From Bacteroides sp. GM023 (lineage in GTDB: Bacteria > Bacteroidota > Bacteroidia > Bacteroidales > Bacteroidaceae), in contig NZ_JAAXGE010000005.1 of NCBI RefSeq assembly GCF_014750685.1, positions 668,981 through 732,980 on the forward strand: DNA of 64,000 nt. The letters are read 5' to 3'. Shown here in pieces: positions 43,421-51,259 of this stretch. The position numbers and the translations under genes are program-made. How positions within the stretch are numbered: position 1 is the first letter of the stretch; each line of letters begins with the position of its first letter. The notes under the pieces are model-generated. The model was not told the origin of the DNA. It did not search any database and worked only from the letters and a program-made list of their open reading frames with translations.

Positions 43421-43470
43421 CATTTATTGTAACTGCGATTTTTTTTCAGTTCTGTAATACGAAAATAAAA

Positions 43471-44430
43471 TTAAAGAGTATCTATAATTTCTCGCTGTTG
43501 CTTGAAGAATTGGATACGCTGCATTTCGCCACTTTCCGAGATTAAAGTAGAAAACTTTTTTAGCGACTGAATCCACTCTTTCAGACTGTGGAAAATCTCA
43601 TTATCCATCGTCGTAAGCGAGTTTATGGAATAGACACGTATCAGGCTAAGTCGCAGATTATTGGTTTCTACATAACTGTATGTAGCCTCAAAGTTAATGT
43701 GGGACACATAGATGCGTACCTGGTTCCCTTCTTTCGTCTTACCACTAATAGCCAGTTCTTCCAACTCATCCGCCAATAAGAATAACTCTTTTCTGATTTC
43801 TTCTTTCGTTTCATCCGAAATAAGATGGATGCTGGAGAAATATTGGATATCATTGATGAGATGCTGGAAAATCATACTGTCCCAAATATAGTCTATGGAG
43901 TGGATATGACGTGTCATTCCTACATAGTCTTTTTGGATGTTGACCAGTTTGGCGGGCATCTCCAGTTCTTCAAAACTCTTGCAGTCGATGTTCTTATTCT
44001 GGTACATCCATTTGAATAAGCGGAATTTAGCCAGAAGTTCATGCTTCATATAAAGTGTCTGGGGAATAATGTTAGAGGAAGTTCCCATGGCTGAATTCGG
44101 ATCGTCCTGCATGGAGTTGACTAACGTAACATATTTATCCAGGATTTCATAGTAACTCTCGAACGGATCATCATAATCTACAATGTTTATATTGAACATC
44201 GCGTTGGATTTAAAACTGATTCCTACAATTTGGTCGAGTGATATGCCCAGTTTTCTTGATACAAGGGCTGATTCCTGCAAGGTGAAGGGTACCTCGCCGC
44301 GCAATCTTCTATATACGGCTTCTTTTCCTATGTATAGTGTATCCATTAACATATCTGCCAGTTGTCCTTTGAGTGGAAGCTTTTCCTTCATCGCTTCTAT
44401 AAGGTTTGCATTTGGATTATTTGTTATCAT
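43471..44430 (-). CDS. HTH regulator-like protein, paralogue 1
   Basis: With the ATG at 44430 (MITNNPNANLIEAMKEKL) the product has 319 residues, exactly as in the neighbour at 42275-43234; the longer frame to 44481 adds an unmatched leader. The HTH region reads GKEAVYRRLRGEVPFT and SALVSRKLGISLDQIVG. The C terminus ISESGEMQRIQFFKQQREI mirrors the paralogue. The central part shares FEATYSY and LIRVYSINSL with it. Function is unknown; a transcriptional role is inferred from the HTH. A 236-base gap with a hairpin separates the two genes. Confidence 0.75.
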   Translation of the reverse strand: MITNNPNANLIEAMKEKLPLKGQLADMLMDTLYIGKEAVYRRLRGEVPFTLQESALVSRKLGISLDQIVGISFKSNAMFNINIVDYDDPFESYYEILDKYVTLVNSMQDDPNSAMGTSSNIIPQTLYMKHELLAKFRLFKWMYQNKNIDCKSFEELEMPAKLVNIQKDYVGMTRHIHSIDYIWDSMIFQHLINDIQYFSSIHLISDETKEEIRKELFLLADELEELAISGKTKEGNQVRIYVSHINFEATYSYVETNNLRLSLIRVYSINSLTTMDNEIFHSLKEWIQSLKKFSTLISESGEMQRIQFFKQQREIIDTL

Positions 44431-44540
44431 AATAGTTCGAATAAATAATACTTTTCTATTATAAACATTTGTCAGAGGCAAGTTGTTTCAGAATATGAAA
44501 CTATTTAATTCTTCTTTTTTGGAAAATATCCTTTCTGAAA

Positions 44541-44572
44541 ATTGTATATATAAAGCAAATCGGTTACATTTG
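44541..44572 (+). promoter_or_regulatory. Promoter of the UDP-glucuronate decarboxylase gene, with dyad
   Basis: ATTG (44541-44544) and TACATTTG (44565-44572) are 20 bases apart, a good -33/-7 pair. The -7 box lies inside an imperfect dyad, GGTTACATTTGTGACC (44562-44577), in which 12 of 16 bases are symmetric. The ATG at 44632 is about 55 bases beyond the start site. The dyad may be an operator. Confidence 0.65.
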
Positions 44573-44631
44573 TGACCATAAACAAAACAGGGAGATAGGG
44601 TCTCTCTAGTAAACAATAGAAAAAACGCATA

Positions 44632-45561
44632 ATGAAAAGAATATTGGTAAGTGGGGGAGCCGGATTTATTGGCTCACATCTCTGTACACGGCTTATAGAC
44701 GACGGTCATGAAGTAATATGCCTTGATAATTTTTTTACGGGCTCGAAAGATAATATTGCTCATTTAATGAATAATCATCATTTTGAGGTGGTGCGGCACG
44801 ATGTCACTTATCCTTATTCTGCTGAAGTAGATGAAATATATAATCTGGCTTGTCCTGCATCTCCTATACATTATCAGCATGACCCGATTCAGACAGCCAA
44901 AACATCCGTAATGGGGGCTATCAATATGTTGGGATTGGCTATGAGGCTGAATGCCAAGATATTACAGGCTTCTACGAGTGAAGTGTATGGTGATCCTATT
45001 GTACACCCGCAACCGGAAAGTTATTGGGGAAATGTAAATCCGGTAGGCTATCGCTCTTGTTATGACGAAGGAAAGCGCTGCGCAGAAACTTTGTTTATGG
45101 ATTATCACCGTCAGAACGATGTTCGCGTGAAGATAATCCGTATTTTTAATACGTATGGACCGCGTATGTTGCCGAATGACGGACGAGTGGTTTCCAATTT
45201 TATTCTGCAAGCATTGAATGATGAAGATATAACCATATATGGGGATGGAAAACAAACACGTAGTTTCCAGTATATTGATGATTTAATTGAAGGGATGATA
45301 CGAATGATGGATACGGAAGATGATTTCACAGGGCCTGTGAATCTCGGTAATCCGAATGAGTTCCCGGTTCTTGATTTGGCGCAAAGGATAATCAGCATGA
45401 CCGGTTCGTCTTCGAAAATTGTATTTAAGTCTTTGCCGGATGACGATCCGAAACAACGCCAGCCGGATATAACACTGGCAAAAGAAAAACTTGATTGGGA
45501 GCCTACCATCGAACTGGAGGATGGATTGAAGCGAATGATCGAGTTTTTCAAGAAAGTTTAA
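44632..45561 (+). CDS. UDP-glucuronate decarboxylase (UDP-xylose synthase), SDR family
   Basis: A 309-residue extended SDR enzyme. It has the NAD-binding GGAGFIGSHLC (about 8-18), the sugar-nucleotide loop CPASPIHYQ, STSEVYGDP, and the Tyr-x3-Lys pair in YRSCYDEGKRCAE (about 142-154). These match UXS rather than dTDP-glucose dehydratase. The enzyme converts UDP-glucuronate to UDP-xylose (with loss of CO2) in the cytosol and supplies capsule or O-antigen synthesis. The gene is followed 30 bases later by a hybrid kinase gene. Confidence 0.9.
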   Translation: MKRILVSGGAGFIGSHLCTRLIDDGHEVICLDNFFTGSKDNIAHLMNNHHFEVVRHDVTYPYSAEVDEIYNLACPASPIHYQHDPIQTAKTSVMGAINMLGLAMRLNAKILQASTSEVYGDPIVHPQPESYWGNVNPVGYRSCYDEGKRCAETLFMDYHRQNDVRVKIIRIFNTYGPRMLPNDGRVVSNFILQALNDEDITIYGDGKQTRSFQYIDDLIEGMIRMMDTEDDFTGPVNLGNPNEFPVLDLAQRIISMTGSSSKIVFKSLPDDDPKQRQPDITLAKEKLDWEPTIELEDGLKRMIEFFKKV

Positions 45562-45591
45562 TGTGTAAACAATTATTATAACGCGATTATT

Positions 45592-46725
45592 ATGAATATG
45601 GAAATTAATCCTTCTGAATATAAAGTACTCATTGTGGACGATGTGATCTCAAACGTGCTTTTGCTGAAGGTACTTTTGACCAATGAGAAATTCAATATTG
45701 TGACTGCCGGCAATGGCACACAAGCATTGGAACAGGTAAAGAAGGAAAAACCGGATCTCGTATTACTGGACGTCATGATGCCCGATATCAGTGGCTTCGA
45801 AGTGGCACAGCAAATGAAGGCTGATTCGGAAATGGCTGAAATTCCTATTATTTTCCTTACTGCACTTAATAGCACCGCGGATATCGTGAAAGGATTTCAG
45901 GTGGGTGGAAATGACTTTATATCAAAGCCATTCAATAAAGAAGAACTGATTATTCGTGTGACGCACCAGATTTCATTGGTTGCGGCGAAGCGGATTATCG
46001 TGGCACAAACGGAAGAGCTGCGTAAGACGATCATGGGACGTGACAAACTATATTCTGTGATTGCGCATGACTTACGTTCGCCGATGGGTTCTATCAAGAT
46101 GGTACTGAATATGCTGATTCTGAATCTTCCGAGCGAAACAATAGGCGAAGAGATGTATGAACTGCTGACGATGGCTAACCAAACGACTGAAGATGTATTC
46201 TCATTGCTTGATAACTTGCTGAAATGGACGAAGAGCCAGATTGGTAAGCTGAAGGTGGTTTATCAGGATATTAATATGGTAGAGGTCGTAGAAGGAGTGA
46301 GTGAAATCTTCACAATGGTAGCCAGCCTGAAAAACATAAAGATCGTACAGGATGTGCCAGTGACGGACGTAGCTGTACGTGCTGATATTGACATGATTAA
46401 GACGGTGATCCGTAACTTGATCAGTAATGCTATCAAGTTCAGCAACGAAGGTGCGGAAGTTGTGGTATCACTGACTGAGGAAGACGGTATGGCTATCGTA
46501 AGCGTGAAAGACAGCGGTTGCGGTATCGACGAAGAAAATCAGAAGAAGTTGCTGCATACGGATACTCATTTCAGTACTTTCGGTACGAACAACGAGGAAG
46601 GTTCGGGACTCGGACTGTTGCTGTGTCAGGACTTTGTTGTTAAGAATGGCGGTAAACTCTGGTTTACTTCGAAGAAGGGAGAGGGTTCTACATTCAGCTT
46701 CTCAGTTCCATTGCTGGAAAGATAA
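45592..46725 (+). CDS. Response regulator-histidine kinase hybrid (REC-HisKA-HATPase)
   Basis: A 377-residue protein with no transmembrane segment. Residues about 8-125 are a receiver domain (VLIVDDV, DLVLLDVMMPDI with the phospho-acceptor Asp, and the FISKPFNKEEL lysine). Next is an H-box (SVIAHDLRSPMGSI, His about 160). The ATPase domain has IRNLISNAIKFSNEG (N box), VKDSGCGID (G1) and GSGLGLLLC (G2). The receiver is at the N terminus, so an upstream kinase probably controls this one. It is 30 bases after the UDP-glucuronate decarboxylase gene and may share its transcript. Confidence 0.9.
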   Translation: MNMEINPSEYKVLIVDDVISNVLLLKVLLTNEKFNIVTAGNGTQALEQVKKEKPDLVLLDVMMPDISGFEVAQQMKADSEMAEIPIIFLTALNSTADIVKGFQVGGNDFISKPFNKEELIIRVTHQISLVAAKRIIVAQTEELRKTIMGRDKLYSVIAHDLRSPMGSIKMVLNMLILNLPSETIGEEMYELLTMANQTTEDVFSLLDNLLKWTKSQIGKLKVVYQDINMVEVVEGVSEIFTMVASLKNIKIVQDVPVTDVAVRADIDMIKTVIRNLISNAIKFSNEGAEVVVSLTEEDGMAIVSVKDSGCGIDEENQKKLLHTDTHFSTFGTNNEEGSGLGLLLCQDFVVKNGGKLWFTSKKGEGSTFSFSVPLLER

Positions 46726-46729
46726 GTTT

Positions 46730-46898
46730 ACCACAGATTATACTGATAAAAAAAAGAATAAGGCACGGTTTGCATGGATATGCAAATCGTGCTTTTTTAT
46801 TATCATCCTGATAGAAGAATAGTTGCTGCAAAAACTCAAATTGTGAGTTTTAATCAGTTCGTGAATTTTAATCGGTGTGAATCCGTGTAATCTGTGGT
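46730..46898. repeat. Inverted-repeat-bounded element with two hairpins, between convergent genes
   Basis: ACCACAGATTA (46730-46740) is the exact complement of TAATCTGTGGT (46888-46898). Between them lie the terminator at 46760-46798 and a second hairpin, AAAACTCA (46831-46838) / TGAGTTTT (46844-46851). The ATCCGTGTAATC next to the right arm resembles the GTAATCCGTG of the element at 8510-8591. Confidence 0.7.
46760..46798 (+). terminator. Terminator after the hybrid kinase gene
   Basis: GCACGGTTTGCA and TGCAAATCGTGC form a 12-bp stem (one wobble position) with a 6-base loop, followed by six T. It begins 35 bases after the stop codon at 46725. Confidence 0.8.
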
Positions 46899-46903
46899 GG
46901 CAA

Positions 46904-49783
46904 TCATCGTTTACAAATAGCTTTGAAGTCACAGTACGAACACTTCTTTAGATCTTCTGTCTGCGTAAATGCTTCTTTCTCATCGAAAATTTCCTCTAAT
47001 AGTGCTTGCAAGCGTTCGCGGAACTCATCTTCAAAGAAGGCGAAGTTATTCACAGGCATTTTGGGCTTGCGGGGTTCTCCCATTTCAACGACAGGCGAAT
47101 AGCTCTCGGATGCTGCGCGGTGAATATAAAGCAGGGCGGGAGCTACCATTAGCGACTGTTTCCGGCTCATGATGGCTGCATATAGAAATGTCTGGAAGAT
47201 GTAATTCGGACGTGTCTCCGACGGGGTAAACAGTTGCTCTATGTTGGCGGGCGTTTTAGGGCTTCCACCGGTTTTGTAGTCAACGATTCGCAGGGTGCCT
47301 TCCTTGGCATCCATGCGGTCTATCGTTCCTCCTAAACGAAGAGTAAACGGACCTTGTCCGGTTTGGATAGTTATTTCTTCCGATACTTCTTCTTCCATGG
47401 CGACCATTTCGAAAGGGGTATATTGAAGGTCATTACGCAATAACTGTTTCAGATAGGAAACAATAACTTTGGAGTTAATGAGTTGTACGCCATTGTATTC
47501 GGGCTTTTCTTCGGGAGCCACTTTGAATAACTCTTGCTTGAATGCCCGGTCAACATAGCTTTGCAGTTTCACTTCATCACGCAATAAACGTTCCAAGTCT
47601 TCCTTCTGTATCATTTTCCTGTTGGCTGTCAGATCAGTATATGCCAGTTGGGCAGAGAGGTGGAAGATTGTTCCAAACAAGGCGGAGTCTATTTCCGCAC
47701 TTACTTCATCCGGTGCCTTCAGTCCCGCTACATATCGGTAGTAAAATCTCAATCGACAATCGAGGTAGGCGTTAAGGGCGGAAGGAGATAGAATTACGGG
47801 TTTAGGATTGCTATTGCCGTAAGCACGGTATAGGCGTCTTAATACTTCCGGCGTCTTTTCTATTTGTATCTCTTGAGTGCTTTGGGGAGATTGCCCGGCT
47901 TCCAGATATTCACGAGTGATTTCATGGGGGCCCTCTACTAATAATTGTAGCATAAAGCGGGATTCTTCTCCACGGTTCAGCCCATCCGAAGAGGTGTTGT
48001 AGAGCAAAGTGATATTTTCTGCCCGTTGTATCAGTCGGTAGAAGTAATAGGCGTACACCGCGTTCTTGTGCTCAATAGTTGTCATTCCGAAGGCTTTCCG
48101 GAGATTGTATGGAATGAATGAGGATTCCCCGCCGGATTTAGGCAGTTGTCCTTCGTTGAGAGATAACATTACCAAGTTGCGGAAGTCGAGGTTACGTGTT
48201 TCCAGTACTCCCATTACTTGCATTCCGATGGCGGGTTCGCCATGGAAGGGAATATTGGAAGAAGTCAGCACTTTGCTAATCAGCCTTTTCAATGTATCGG
48301 TGCGCACGCTTAACTCTCCACTTTCAATCAGGCTATAAAGACGGTTGATTTTAAGATGGCTTTGGAATAGGGATTCTCTATAAAGTTGGTTGAAAATATC
48401 ATTGTATTCTCCTTCTTTACGGTATATGGTTGAGATGTCTTTAATTAGCCCGACAAGGTAATCGCACAAATCTTTAATACCGCTGCGGGGAGTAAAGAGG
48501 TTGGCTAAGAAATCATCCTGCTTTAGTTCCGATGGGAGCGGATAGAAACGGTTTGTCTTTGTCAGTTCATCTTCCAGCGAATCGGCATGAATTGATAGCT
48601 GTTGGGTATAGGGATGCTTCAATATGGCTGATACAGCTTCGTAGGTGAATCGGCCTGTATCAGTGCGATAGCCATTGGTTTGCAACTCCATCGCTGCGTT
48701 GATAAAGCTGTAGACGGGAGTCTGTGCCAATGGGAATCCCATAGTGATGTTGACATTCTTCACTTCTTGCGGAATGGAATGGAGTACGGGTAGTAATAGT
48801 GCTTCATTACAGAGCACTACGGCATTTTCCTTTTCTTTTTCTTCTGCGATTTGTGATTGGTCATTTGCAATGCCTTTCACCCATTCGGGGAGAAAACGTG
48901 CTTGTGCATTCTCGGTGGAAGCGGAGATATAGCGTATTTTTTTAGGTGCTTTGAAAGAATCAAAATAGATTTCAGGAAGTTCGTTCGGGAAGTCTCTAAG
49001 GTTACGTTTGAGAAATTCTCCGGCTTCGTGCTTCCTGATTTGCCGGGTATAGAATAGGTCATAATCCCAATAGAACATGGCTTTATTTGCTTCTTGCAGT
49101 TTCTCGAAGAATTCTTTTTCGACTTTGTTCAGCACATTGAAACCGACAAATATATATTTGTCGTATTTAAGCTGGTTGGTATCCAGTGCTTCAATGACAT
49201 TCCGGTAGAGCATACCTTCGTAGGCGATACCTAGTTCTGCCAGGTTTTCCCGGTAACGATGATAAATTGTACCTAATTTATCCCAAAGGGAGATGAATTT
49301 CTCTTTGAGCTCGGTACGCCGTTCAATGGAGAAGTTCTGAAAGAATTGCTGAATGGCTTCTTCCTGTTCACTGTCAAGGAAATCATAGTCATCCATCAGG
49401 TTTTTCAAGTCTTGCAGATTACTGAATAATTTGTCTGCATCCACCATGTTTTTGTCTACATCGTCAAAGTCGCTGATTAACAACTCTCCCCAAAAGTAGA
49501 AATCATCCAGTGTCTCCTGGCTTTCCGTCTCTTCCTTGAATACTTTGTAAAGCTCGCAAACCAAGCGAATCGGGTCACCGCTTTTTTGTGCAGACAGTTT
49601 CTGAAACAGGTCACTGATACTCATAGCAGCAGGAGACCAAATGGGTTGGTCGGATTCTCCTGCCAAGTATTCATTAAAGAATAGATTGGCACGTTTGTTT
49701 GGGAAAACGAGTACTGTACGAGAGAGATCGTTTCCTATCTTGGAATATAAATCGTGAGCGACTAGTTGGAGAAATGTTTGCAT
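46904..49783 (-). CDS. AddB/RecB-like PD-(D/E)XK nuclease-family protein
   Basis: A 959-residue protein. The N-terminal two thirds resemble the inactivated helicase of AddB (VLVFPNKRANLFFNEYLAG at the start, no Walker A). The C-terminal nuclease domain has the PD-(D/E)XK core TLRIVDYKTGG. Cys in LDCRLRFYYRYV and the final KKCSYCDFKAICKR supply four Cys residues for an iron-sulfur staple, as in AddB. With AddA it resects double-strand breaks to load RecA. Here it ends a five-gene minus-strand run that starts with the sigma factor. Confidence 0.88.
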   Translation of the reverse strand: MQTFLQLVAHDLYSKIGNDLSRTVLVFPNKRANLFFNEYLAGESDQPIWSPAAMSISDLFQKLSAQKSGDPIRLVCELYKVFKEETESQETLDDFYFWGELLISDFDDVDKNMVDADKLFSNLQDLKNLMDDYDFLDSEQEEAIQQFFQNFSIERRTELKEKFISLWDKLGTIYHRYRENLAELGIAYEGMLYRNVIEALDTNQLKYDKYIFVGFNVLNKVEKEFFEKLQEANKAMFYWDYDLFYTRQIRKHEAGEFLKRNLRDFPNELPEIYFDSFKAPKKIRYISASTENAQARFLPEWVKGIANDQSQIAEEKEKENAVVLCNEALLLPVLHSIPQEVKNVNITMGFPLAQTPVYSFINAAMELQTNGYRTDTGRFTYEAVSAILKHPYTQQLSIHADSLEDELTKTNRFYPLPSELKQDDFLANLFTPRSGIKDLCDYLVGLIKDISTIYRKEGEYNDIFNQLYRESLFQSHLKINRLYSLIESGELSVRTDTLKRLISKVLTSSNIPFHGEPAIGMQVMGVLETRNLDFRNLVMLSLNEGQLPKSGGESSFIPYNLRKAFGMTTIEHKNAVYAYYFYRLIQRAENITLLYNTSSDGLNRGEESRFMLQLLVEGPHEITREYLEAGQSPQSTQEIQIEKTPEVLRRLYRAYGNSNPKPVILSPSALNAYLDCRLRFYYRYVAGLKAPDEVSAEIDSALFGTIFHLSAQLAYTDLTANRKMIQKEDLERLLRDEVKLQSYVDRAFKQELFKVAPEEKPEYNGVQLINSKVIVSYLKQLLRNDLQYTPFEMVAMEEEVSEEITIQTGQGPFTLRLGGTIDRMDAKEGTLRIVDYKTGGSPKTPANIEQLFTPSETRPNYIFQTFLYAAIMSRKQSLMVAPALLYIHRAASESYSPVVEMGEPRKPKMPVNNFAFFEDEFRERLQALLEEIFDEKEAFTQTEDLKKCSYCDFKAICKR

Positions 49784-49814
49784 ATGGATTAAAACGTTTT
49801 TCTAATTCAAATAT

Positions 49815-50636
49815 TTATTGGAGTCGAAATGAGACGGGGATAGTATAATAGACGGCGACTTTTGTCCCGTCTTCCAGCTCTCCCGGTTTCCATTTGGGCA
49901 TCTGATGAATGATACGTAATGCTTCTTTATCTAAATGAGGGTCTACACTACGTACAACTTTTGGGTTGACAACATTGCCTTCTTTATCAACGACAAATTG
50001 GATAATGACGCGTCCCTGTGGTCCCATTTCTCCTTGAGATACTACAGGATATTTTATTTCTTTTTGGAGATATTGTATTAATGCTTGTTGTCCTCCGGGA
50101 AATTCGGGCATAACGTCGACTATTTGCAATGTATCGTTCTCAGATGGGGGATTGGATATATCGGGTTGAATATATCCTGGAGTAGAGTAGACTGAATCGG
50201 GAATAGCAATGTCACCAGCAATTTCTCCTACTTCGTAAATTTCAGGTTTCATTTTTGTTTCCGGGGGAGATGGTACGTCTTCAATGGATGCCACTATTGT
50301 ATCTTCTTCTGAGATAGGTATAATATCCCCCAATAAAACCTGCTCACTTTGTTCTTTATCATTCGCTCCTTTATTGGCAAAACTGGAACAGGAAGTCATA
50401 GAAGTCATGGTAGCTAATCCTGCAGATATGCCTAATATTGTGATAGCTTTCCCTGCCATTCTTTTTCGTTCCAGTTGTTGTTCCAAATAACGAACCTCTG
50501 ATTCACACTTAGGGCAAGTACCCAGACAATCTCCCTGATATTGGCACTCGGAAGTAATGAACTCAATATCATTTGCTTCGGCTATTTGCCGACGAATATC
50601 TTTTAGTATTCTACAGGTCTGTTTTCCTCGTTTCAT
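49815..50636 (-). CDS. TonB-family protein with N-terminal Cys motif
   Basis: A 273-residue protein with an unusual start. Residues 1-50 include ECQYQGDCLGTCPKCES, a Cys pattern like a small zinc or Fe-S site. A hydrophobic segment (ITILGISAGLATMTSMTSC) follows. The middle is Pro/Glu-rich and could span the periplasm. The last 80 residues are a TonB C-terminal domain (GRVIIQFVVDKEGNVVNPKVV...MPKWKPGELEDG). Canonical TonB lacks the Cys part. It lies 2 bases after the radical SAM gene, so coupling of the two is likely. Confidence 0.85.
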   Translation of the reverse strand: MKRGKQTCRILKDIRRQIAEANDIEFITSECQYQGDCLGTCPKCESEVRYLEQQLERKRMAGKAITILGISAGLATMTSMTSCSSFANKGANDKEQSEQVLLGDIIPISEEDTIVASIEDVPSPPETKMKPEIYEVGEIAGDIAIPDSVYSTPGYIQPDISNPPSENDTLQIVDVMPEFPGGQQALIQYLQKEIKYPVVSQGEMGPQGRVIIQFVVDKEGNVVNPKVVRSVDPHLDKEALRIIHQMPKWKPGELEDGTKVAVYYTIPVSFRLQ

Positions 50637-50638
50637 GG

Positions 50639-51259
50639 CTAATCGTTTTTAGGAGTTTTATAAGTAAACCGATCGAATTGGTTGATTCCCATTTCTTTCA
50701 GAAGTTCTATGCTATGGTCAATATCTTCATCCGTATTGTAAGAGGGGATAAGCGGCGTGCGTACAATGATTTGCCCTGCTTTATCCTTCTCAATTAAATA
50801 ATGTAGATTACGAAGGACGTTCTCATTGTTCTTTCCGGTATATTGTTGATAGGTAGTAGTATTCATGTCTTTGATGTCAACTATATAATTATCTACAACA
50901 GTAATCAGTTCTTCTATATTTTGTAGTGGAACATTAAGGGACGTCTCTACGGTTATTCTCCATTCCGAACCGCAAAGTTGGCGGAATTGCCGGATAAAAT
51001 CTGTCTGTAACAATGGTTCACCACCGCCGAAAGTAACTCCTCCGCAACTGGCCAAAAAGTATAGCTCATCTTGACGAACTTCTTCATAGAGTTCGGAGCA
51101 ATCATAGCTTTTCCAAACTCCATCCGGGCTTAATGAAGTAGGATTGAGGCAATATTTACAGCGCAACGGACAGCCATGAAAGGCCACTAAGGTAGTGACT
51201 CCTTCACCGTCGATAGTCAGTCTATGGCGGGCTATTCCGATGAGTGGTGCTGTTTTCAT
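50639..51259 (-). CDS. Radical SAM protein, glycyl-radical-activase type
   Basis: A 206-residue radical SAM enzyme with the cluster motif FHGCPLRCKYCLNPTS (CxxxCxxC, Cys about 30-37). It has the PflA-like layout TFGGGEPLLQTDF and NYIVDIKDMNTTTYQQY. The length fits compact activases without the extra ferredoxin domain. Such enzymes reduce SAM to a 5'-deoxyadenosyl radical and abstract hydrogen from a glycine or other substrate. No glycyl-radical enzyme lies nearby, so the substrate is unknown; a link to the TonB protein downstream is possible. Its start overlaps the AddA-like gene by 4 bases. Confidence 0.85.
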   Translation of the reverse strand: MKTAPLIGIARHRLTIDGEGVTTLVAFHGCPLRCKYCLNPTSLSPDGVWKSYDCSELYEEVRQDELYFLASCGGVTFGGGEPLLQTDFIRQFRQLCGSEWRITVETSLNVPLQNIEELITVVDNYIVDIKDMNTTTYQQYTGKNNENVLRNLHYLIEKDKAGQIIVRTPLIPSYNTDEDIDHSIELLKEMGINQFDRFTYKTPKND

